This document shows positions 14,562-19,858 of a stretch of DNA of 19,858 nucleotides, piece after piece; the first letter of the stretch is position 1; each line of letters starts with the position of its first letter. This DNA comes from an uncultured Bacteroidales bacterium. GTDB lineage: Bacteria; Bacteroidota; Bacteroidia; Bacteroidales; F082. The stretch spans positions 1-19,858 of the forward strand of contig CALBNV010000029.1 of the NCBI GenBank assembly GCA_937896895.1. Direction: 5' to 3'. The translations under genes were made by a program, and so were the position numbers. The notes under the pieces are model-generated. The model saw nothing but the letters and a program-made list of their open reading frames with translations. It had not been told where the DNA came from and made no database searches.

Positions 14562-15986
14562 TCAGAATTTAAAATATATAAATTGAGAAGAATTTAACAC
14601 GCCACACCATATAACCAATATTGTGATAAAAATGAAAGAAAGGAATCTAATCACTATATATTTTGAGTTAAAACATAGGAAATGTTTTGGAAAAAATTCA
14701 TCTCTAAGATCTTTGAGGAAAAGTATAAAAAGCATTAACCCTCCATATATTAATGAAGACTGATCCATAAACAAACTCCCACTATCTCCAAATATCTTTC
14801 CTATCACCACTCCTGCCTCTTTCAAATCCGCACAATGCCCAAATATCTGGGAAAAAGCAAACAGCACAAACACAATGCAGCAACATATCAATGTGTACCA
14901 CCATTTGCCAACCAGTTTATACTTATTCTCGAAATTTGTTCTGGAATTCTTCGTCAACGCCTCAATACTCAAATAGATGCCTTGTATTACACCCCATGCA
15001 ATGTAAGTCCAGGCTGCTCCATGCCATACGCCACTTACGAAGAACGCCAGCATGATTGAAACTACGATACCCCATATCTTCCATTTCCTGAACGCAAAAT
15101 TAAGAGGGGTATATATGTAATCGGTAATCCACTTTATCAATGAAATGTGCCATCTCTGCCAGAATTCAGACATTGAAGTGGCAAAGAACGGACGATGGAA
15201 GTTCTCCATAATCTTGATTCCCATACAACGGGCAACACCCATTGCAAGAATAGAATAGCCGGCAAAATCTGCATATACCCTTATCGGGTGCAGACAAGAA
15301 GCGAATAGCAATGTCGTTCCGTTATGATGAACTACATTTTCAAATACTGCATCCACATAAAGCCCCAACCTGTCAGCCACACAAAGTTTCATAAAGTAAC
15401 CCCAGAGCATCATCTTGGCTCCAGCGGTCAAATCGGCTGGAGTACTTCTGTTAAGATCTTTGAACTGTGGAAACATATTGCCAGCACGTTCAATAGGTCC
15501 AGAAAGAACTATTGGAAAGAACGACAGAAATGTTCCAACTATTCCGATATTCTTCTCAACTTCAACCTCTTCGTTGTTCACATCGACCAGATATCCAATC
15601 GCCATAAACGTGTAGAAGGATATACCCACAGGCAACATCCATCCCATTTTTGGCATCAGCACTTCCACTCCTATCAACGAAGCTATCTGCTCATTAACAA
15701 AATTGTAATACTTGAAGAAGAACAACGGCAGCAGCACGCAGATAATGCTGCAGACCATAATCCTGCTTCTCTTTTTATCATCATCGGTCTTTGCTATCCA
15801 TCGTGCAAAGCCATAAGTCATTCCAGTTACTCCAGCAAGAAGCAGCAGATACACCGGCTGCATCATTGCATAGAATGCATAGCTGACCACCAACAAGTAC
15901 CAAGCCTTAAATCTCTGTGGCACGATGTTGTAGAGCAACACGGCCACAGGGAAATAAAGCAAGAATTCAAACGAAGTGAATGTCAT
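14562..15986 (-). CDS. MBOAT family membrane O-acyltransferase (DltB/AlgI-like)
   Basis: A 474-residue polytopic membrane protein with about ten or more hydrophobic segments. It begins MTFTSFEFLLYFPVAVLLYN, the standard start of the AlgI/DltB group. The signature MSEFWQRWHISL has His280, and FVSGVWHGAAWTYIAWG has the invariant His322. Such enzymes pass an acyl group from a cytoplasmic thioester (acetyl-CoA, or acyl-carrier protein in DltB) across the membrane to an extracytoplasmic sugar. Here the carrier protein gene ends 5 bp upstream, the DltD-like gene follows 4 bp downstream, and a DltA-like ligase lies further upstream. Together they form a Dlt-like export route for an activated acyl or aminoacyl group onto the polysaccharide. 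Confidence 0.9.
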   Translation of the reverse strand: MTFTSFEFLLYFPVAVLLYNIVPQRFKAWYLLVVSYAFYAMMQPVYLLLLAGVTGMTYGFARWIAKTDDDKKRSRIMVCSIICVLLPLFFFKYYNFVNEQIASLIGVEVLMPKMGWMLPVGISFYTFMAIGYLVDVNNEEVEVEKNIGIVGTFLSFFPIVLSGPIERAGNMFPQFKDLNRSTPADLTAGAKMMLWGYFMKLCVADRLGLYVDAVFENVVHHNGTTLLFASCLHPIRVYADFAGYSILAMGVARCMGIKIMENFHRPFFATSMSEFWQRWHISLIKWITDYIYTPLNFAFRKWKIWGIVVSIMLAFFVSGVWHGAAWTYIAWGVIQGIYLSIEALTKNSRTNFENKYKLVGKWWYTLICCCIVFVLFAFSQIFGHCADLKEAGVVIGKIFGDSGSLFMDQSSLIYGGLMLFILFLKDLRDEFFPKHFLCFNSKYIVIRFLSFIFITILVIWCGVLNSSQFIYFKF

Positions 15987-15991
15987 CTTGA

Positions 15992-16234
15992 TTAAGCTAA
16001 TTTAGATTCAATAACCGAGATAAGATCTCCAACTTGTTTAAGTTTGTTCAATTCACGGAGTTTAAACTTGATTCCAAAGTCTTCTTCTACCTTGGTAATC
16101 ATAAGCATGTGGGTGAGAGAGTCCCAGCTGTCCACATCGTTTGCGGTCATACCATCATTCAACACAATTGTGTTGTCGTTGAACACTTCGTGAAAAATCA
16201 CTGTCAGTTTGCTGATAATTTCTTCTCTTGTCAT
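15992..16234 (-). CDS. Acyl/aminoacyl carrier protein (DltC-like)
   Basis: An 80-residue acidic carrier protein. The phosphopantetheine attachment motif is VDSWDSLTHM with Ser39; the FGIKFKLRELNKLKQVGDLI stretch forms the later helices, as in ACP and DltC. It would receive a substrate as a thioester from the DltA-like ligase and present it to the MBOAT protein. It lies between the GNAT genes and the MBOAT gene, with 5 bp to the latter. Whether the load is an amino acid or a carboxylic acid is unknown. Confidence 0.88.
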   Translation of the reverse strand: MTREEIISKLTVIFHEVFNDNTIVLNDGMTANDVDSWDSLTHMLMITKVEEDFGIKFKLRELNKLKQVGDLISVIESKLA

Positions 16235-16260
16235 AATACTTGTTGTTTAAATGTTTTGTC

Positions 16261-16926
16261 TTATAATTCTTTTTCCATCAGTACCATTGCATTGTCTGGA
16301 TAAAATTCTTTGATTCTTGGATTGTCGGATCTGAAAATCTTTGCGATTGTGAAGCCGCTTTTCATATTAGCCTTTATTGACTTTTCATTGCTCTGATACA
16401 CGTGAGTCTGAATTTTCGCAGCTCCTTTCTCTATCGCTTGATTTATGTGAAAAGCATTCAGTTTCTGCTTTATTCCACAGCCTCGGAACTCAGGTTTTAC
16501 ATACGAAAACTCGAATTGATAAGCGCCTTCTTCTCTTTCTATCTGCAAATCCTTAATTATAGCATTCTTCTCACTTCCTTTCATCAAATTCTCTCTTGGG
16601 ACAATGTATTGGAACAGGTTTGCCTTCAAGATTGCAGAAGAAAGGCAGTCTTCATTTTCTCCCTCTTTCCATCCACCCATCGCACCAACCACTTCTCCAT
16701 CATATTCCGCCACTACAAAACTGCTGATCGAAAGTTCGCATCCATTAATATCCTCTTCCAGCATTTCTATCAGATACTTTCGGTAATCATTTTCTGACAA
16801 CTCAAAATAGTTTGCAGTTCCATTTTTGGCTGTCGAACTCTTCTCTGCTTCAATTATCACTGTTGCCAGAAACTCAACATCATCCAAAGTCGCTGGTCTA
16901 ATAATCAGTTTATTTTCATCTATCAT
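16261..16926 (-). CDS. GNAT family N-acetyltransferase, paralogue without poly-G
   Basis: A 221-residue GNAT. IIRPATLDDVEFLATVII opens the fold; EYDGEVVGAMGGW is the central strand pair; and YVKPEFRGCGIKQKLNAFHI carries the acetyl-CoA pyrophosphate loop (R-G-x-G). HVYQSNEKSIKANMKSGFTI is the usual N-x3-S/A C-terminal motif, ending in MVLMEKEL. It is a close tandem paralogue of the next gene upstream but has EKGAAKIQTHV where that gene has the G run, so it is not frameshifted. It probably N- or O-acylates an amino group of the carrier-bound substrate or of an amino sugar. Exact acceptor unknown. The gap of 61 bp to the upstream gene contains nothing I can identify. Confidence 0.83.
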   Translation of the reverse strand: MIDENKLIIRPATLDDVEFLATVIIEAEKSSTAKNGTANYFELSENDYRKYLIEMLEEDINGCELSISSFVVAEYDGEVVGAMGGWKEGENEDCLSSAILKANLFQYIVPRENLMKGSEKNAIIKDLQIEREEGAYQFEFSYVKPEFRGCGIKQKLNAFHINQAIEKGAAKIQTHVYQSNEKSIKANMKSGFTIAKIFRSDNPRIKEFYPDNAMVLMEKEL

Positions 16927-16987
16927 TTGTATAGTTTTTATCGGGTTCTACATCATTATTTGGAATAATGTGCAGCCCTCAACAAAA

Positions 16988-17658
16988 CTATACTGTCTTT
17001 TCCATCAGGAGCTCCACATTATTCGGAAAGTAACTCAACACACGGCTATCATTGGATTTATATCTCTTTGATATCGAGAATCCACATTTCGAATAGGTCT
17101 TGATAGCGGATGTGTTATTTTCGAATACATGCACCTGTATCTTACCCCCCCCCATGCAGTAGTTGCTTGATACTCAGATATATGTCGTTCAATAATATCC
17201 TTCATAATTCCATTTCCTCTATACTCTGGTTTGGTATATGAATATTCCAGCTGGTATGTTCCTTGTTCTCTATCAATCTGCAATGGTTTGACAATGTCGG
17301 CCTTTGCCATAGATGCGAGCACTTTTTCCTTCGGAAGATAGTAATTGATGAGATTTGCCTTGAGCAAAGCTGACGGCATATCATCTTCATTACGTCCTTC
17401 AATCCATCCTCCAAAGGCTGCAACGGCTTCTCCCTCATATTCAGCTACAATAAAGCTGCTTAGAGACAATTCGCAACCATCAATCTCCTCTTCAAGCATC
17501 TCCTTGATATAATTGCGCATTTCGGCCTCTGTCACCTCGAAAAGATTGGCAAGACCGAAGTTGTCCGTTCCGCTCTTCTCAGCAGCAACTATCGTATCAA
17601 CGATAAAATCAATATCGTTGACGGTCGCATGACGGAATATGATTTTCGTCTTGTCCAT
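16988..17658 (-). CDS. GNAT family N-acetyltransferase with poly-G tract, phase-OFF
   Basis: The ATG at 17658-17656 shares its A with the ligase stop (TAATG), so translation is coupled. The present frame yields 207 residues ending at 17035 with an unrelated tail after the G run (AWGG-VRYRCMYSK...). One more G (ten instead of nine at 17145-17153), or seven, restores KIQVHVFENNTSAIKTYSK, then CGFSISKRYKSNDSR and NNVELLMEKTV to TAG 16990-16988. This aligns end to end with the paralogue 16261-16926 and gives about 223 residues. The OFF product keeps the acetyl-CoA loop (KPEYRGNGIMKD) but loses the last beta strands and so should be inactive. Role as for its paralogue; the pair could differ in acceptor. 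Confidence 0.86.
17145..17153 (-). repeat. Poly-G tract (G9), phase-variation site in a GNAT acetyltransferase
   Basis: Nine G on the coding strand in the context GCAT-G9-TAAG. Ten or seven G restore the family C-terminus; eight or nine do not. Present state: OFF. Confidence 0.86.
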
Positions 17659-19150
17659 TATATCATCGCTTTAAGTTTCACCTTGTCAATCTTATCGTTC
17701 CCATTCAGAGGGAATACCGGCACATAAATCCATTTGGTCGGAATCATATACGGAGGCATCTTGCCTCTCATATAAGCAACCAGATCTGTGTTGTCGAACT
17801 GTTCTGACTCAACGAATATTGCTATCTCCGTGAGGTTCTCGCTATTCTCAAAAGCAAGACAAACAACATTCTTGTCCTTCAGGAACACACGGGCATGCCA
17901 TTCTATTTCACCCAACTCGACACGGAAACCCTGTATTTTTGCCTGATGGTCAAGACGGCCAGAATACATTATGTCACCATCTTCATCTTTGTAACAAAGG
18001 TCCCCAGTGTGATAAAAGCGTTTGCCGTCTTTCATAAAGAAACTGCTCTGGTTCTTCTCTTCGTTCTTCCAGTAGCCGGCAGTCACCTGATCTCCCGCTA
18101 TGCAAAGCTCACCCTTCTCTCCGGCAGGAAGTTCATTGCCGTTCTCGTCCAGAATCAACCCTATGCAATTTGCCATTGGCTTACCTATTGATATGATTCC
18201 ATTCAAGCTCTTGTTCTTGCCTCCCTTAGTCAGCTTATAATATGTACAATAGATAGTACATTCGGTAGGTCCATAGAAATCGTAAATCTCAGTATTAGTG
18301 GCGCAATTGTACCAGTCCTCCATCAGATTCAGAGGACAAGCCTCAGCCGTCAGAATACAAGCTTTCAGACTGGTGGCATCAAGTTCGTCGAAGTAAGGCT
18401 TCAGATATCTGAGCATCGAAGGTGCCATAGCGCCAAAAGTGAGCTGATGATCTTCAATCAGACCGCTTGCATAAACGTACTTCACCTGTCCGTGAGGGAC
18501 AGTAAAGCAGCAGGCTCCCTTTGTAAGTGGAACAAGGTATCCTTGCACAGAAACATCAAACGAAAGGTCAAAACACTGGAGGCAGCGGTCTTCTTCGTTG
18601 ATTTCAATACCAGTCTTCCAGAACGAATCCATAAAGGCGGCAACATTGCGTCTGGTAAGCTGAACGCCCTTAGGTTTGCCTGTGCTGCCAGATGTAAAGA
18701 GAATGTAAGCCAAATCATCATCACTTACACCTTGCTTCGGCTCAAGAGACATTGATTCAAACGTTAGAGCATTTGTATTCAGGCACTTGTACCCCCCCCA
18801 TTTGAATATCTGGATTTTTCTGAAGAATCCAGAACTAAATCAATATCCACTTGCTCAATGATGTCGCAACACCTGTCTATAGGCCAGTTGGGATGGAGAG
18901 GCACATAGCTGTGGCCATCCAGCCAAAGGGCAAAGATGGAAGCGTATGTCTCCAAATCATCGTTTATAACCAATCCGACATTCGGATTACTGAAGTTCTC
19001 TGATTGAATAGCAGTCCTGATTTTGGAAATGGTCTGACCGAACTGTTCGTATGTGTAGAACTGCTCGTCAATGCAAAAAGCCTTTCTGTCCGGAAAATTG
19101 TGAACGGACGAAATAACCGGGGTTAATATCACAGGATAAAACTCACTCAT
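17658..19150 (-). CDS. AMP-forming acyl/amino-acid adenylating ligase (DltA-like), phase-OFF by poly-G frameshift
   Basis: Two abutting frames make one gene. The first runs from the ATG at 19150 for 123 codons and stops at 18779 just after the G run; the second continues from there to TAA at 17660-17658. With one extra G (nine at 18792-18799) they fuse as SNGGGYKCLNTNALTFESMS, giving about 497 residues, the length of DltA-type enzymes. All adenylation cores are present: ILFTSGSTGKPKG (near 150-162), DLSFDVSVQGY, YDFYGPTECTIYC, GELCIAGDQVTAGYW, FYHTGDL, SGRLDHQAKIQGFRVELGE, and a C-terminal NGNDKIDK with the catalytic Lys. It activates a carboxylate with ATP and loads it on a carrier protein, presumably the DltC-like one downstream. 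In the present state the N-terminal lobe is detached, though an ATG at 18752 might restart the second part. Confidence 0.87.
18792..18799 (-). repeat. Poly-G tract (G8), phase-variation site in the DltA-like ligase
   Basis: Eight G on the coding strand in the context AAAT-G8-TACA. Nine G joins both halves of the ligase; eight stops the protein four codons later. Present state: OFF. The flanks (AAT-G8-TAC) are the same as at 4815-4822. Confidence 0.86.
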
Positions 19151-19162
19151 TTGTCTTGTATC

Positions 19163-19858
19163 TTATAAATTGTTTTTATACCATTCTATTGCTTCGTTGA
19201 GTCCTTTTGCAAAGTCATACTCAGGATCATACCCAAGAAGACGTTTTGCCTTGCTGATATCGGCATTAGAGTGTTTGATGTCACCCTTACGATCAGGTCC
19301 GAATTTCGGTTCAATGTTCTTTCCGAGAGCCTTGGTGAGGTCATAGTAAATATCCAGCAGGTATTCGCGTCCTCCATACGCTACATTGAAAGCTTCTCCT
19401 GCTGCCTCATCAGGTGCAAGACAAGCCTTGAGGTTCGCCTCAATCACATTCTCGATATAAGTAAAGTCTCTTGATTGGCGGCCGTCACCATTGATTGTAG
19501 GCTGCTCATCATTCAGAAGCATCTTGATGAACTTAGGAAGAACAGCTGCATAAGCCCCATTCGGATCTTGTCTGCGGCCAAACACATTGAAGTATCTCAA
19601 GCCTACAGTCTTGAGACCATAATGCTTTGTGTATTGCTTTGCCCACTCTTCATCACAACGCTTTGTTAGGGCGTAAGGGCTCAAGAGATTCCCTTCTACG
19701 CCTTCTGTCTTTGGCAGATGTTCTTCATCACCATAGACTGAACTTGAAGAAGCATAGACGAAAGTCTTCACGCCCTTCTGACGTGCTGCTTCCATCATAT
19801 TAAGAGTTCCCTGAATATTGTTTGCACAATAGAAAAGAGGCATCTCTATACTTCTTGG
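19163..19858 (-). CDS. UDP-GlcNAc/GlcNAcA C4-epimerase (TviC/WbpP-like SDR), N-terminus missing
   Basis: The frame is open to the right edge (PRSIEMPLFYCANNIQGTLN), so the Rossmann N-terminus lies outside. The visible 231 residues hold YASSSSVYGD; the SPYALTKRCDE catalytic Tyr-x3-Lys; LRYFNVFGRRQDPNGAYAAV; and SRDFTYIENV, continuing to LGYDPEYDFAKGLNEAIEWY. The NVFGRRQDPNGAYAAV block is typical of TviC/WbpP and the related GlcNAc-preferring epimerases. The enzyme interconverts gluco and galacto forms of UDP-HexNAc or UDP-HexNAcA. With the TviB-type dehydrogenase it would provide UDP-GalNAcA. It is 12 bp upstream of the ligase gene, in the same transcript. No homopolymer tract is seen in the visible part. 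Confidence 0.87.
   Translation of the reverse strand, partial: PRSIEMPLFYCANNIQGTLNMMEAARQKGVKTFVYASSSSVYGDEEHLPKTEGVEGNLLSPYALTKRCDEEWAKQYTKHYGLKTVGLRYFNVFGRRQDPNGAYAAVLPKFIKMLLNDEQPTINGDGRQSRDFTYIENVIEANLKACLAPDEAAGEAFNVAYGGREYLLDIYYDLTKALGKNIEPKFGPDRKGDIKHSNADISKAKRLLGYDPEYDFAKGLNEAIEWYKNNL

Noticed and set aside
15324..15995. A 223-codon open frame on the plus strand opposite the MBOAT gene
   Set aside because: It is antisense to an unambiguous membrane acyltransferase, His- and Ser-rich with no domain, as expected of a shadow frame.
4815..18799. The three OFF frames as simple sequencing errors
   Set aside because: All three OFF tracts are one G short of ON, so systematic undercalling of homopolymers is a real possibility and cannot be excluded here. 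It is not the favoured reading because two tracts of the same length (G8 at 12098, G9 at 9828) are in frame, so one uniform correction would break those genes, and because the clustering of five tracts in decorating enzymes is itself non-random.
1..19858. Invertible promoter flanked by inverted repeats, as in known Bacteroides capsule loci
   Set aside because: I found no pair of inverted repeats flanking an intergenic segment and no serine or tyrosine recombinase gene in the window; the true promoter of this operon lies to the right of it.
1..19858. CRISPR arrays, tRNA or rRNA genes, insertion sequences
   Set aside because: No regularly spaced repeats, no tRNA- or rRNA-like segment and no transposase were seen on either strand.

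Overview
The window looks like a surface polysaccharide (capsule or O-antigen type) biosynthesis locus from a Bacteroidales-type organism (Bacteroides, Prevotella or a relative). The basis is the AT-rich leaders with no clear Shine-Dalgarno sequences, the gene content, and TIR- and HNH-type defence genes lodged in a glycan locus. This placement is an inference; no rRNA or tRNA gene is present. Every supported gene lies on the minus strand, so transcription runs from the right end to the left end. 'Upstream' below means higher coordinates.

Right to left, the glycan genes are: a UDP-GlcNAc/GlcNAcA C4-epimerase (5' end off the window); an AMP-forming DltA-like ligase; two paralogous GNAT acetyltransferases; an acyl carrier protein; an MBOAT O-acyltransferase; a DltD-like SGNH protein; a TviB/WbpO-type UDP-HexNAc 6-dehydrogenase; a hexapeptide acetyltransferase; a second carrier protein; a FabH-like KAS III; two paralogous FabG-like reductases; a Wzy-like polymerase; an ATP-grasp ligase; a GT4 glycosyltransferase; a second hexapeptide acetyltransferase; and a GT2 glycosyltransferase. 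wecB follows at the far left (only its start is inside). The sugar genes point to a polymer with N-acetylhexosaminuronic acid. The rest looks like a large set of decorating enzymes: acyl groups made or activated on two dedicated carrier proteins and moved onto the glycan, O- and N-acetylation, and probably amide-linked amino acids.

The most striking signal is five runs of 8 or 9 G (coding strand), each inside a decorating enzyme: positions 4815-4822, 9828-9836, 12098-12105, 17145-17153 and 18792-18799. Two of these genes read through (ON: reductase, acetyltransferase). Three are frameshifted exactly at the run (OFF: DltA-like ligase, GNAT, acetyltransferase), and in all three one extra G restores a full-length family-like protein. 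This is the signature of slipped-strand phase variation, here distributed over one locus so that up to 32 decoration states are possible. Bacteroidales are better known for switching capsules by inverting promoters.

Between the GT2 gene and wecB (about 105-3720) sits a scrambled defence-like island: an intact TIR-domain protein (CAP12/PF10137-like), an HNH-like zinc-motif protein, an unrecognised 141-residue protein, and fragments showing that a two-gene unit [TIR - small protein X] was once tandemly duplicated and then partly destroyed.
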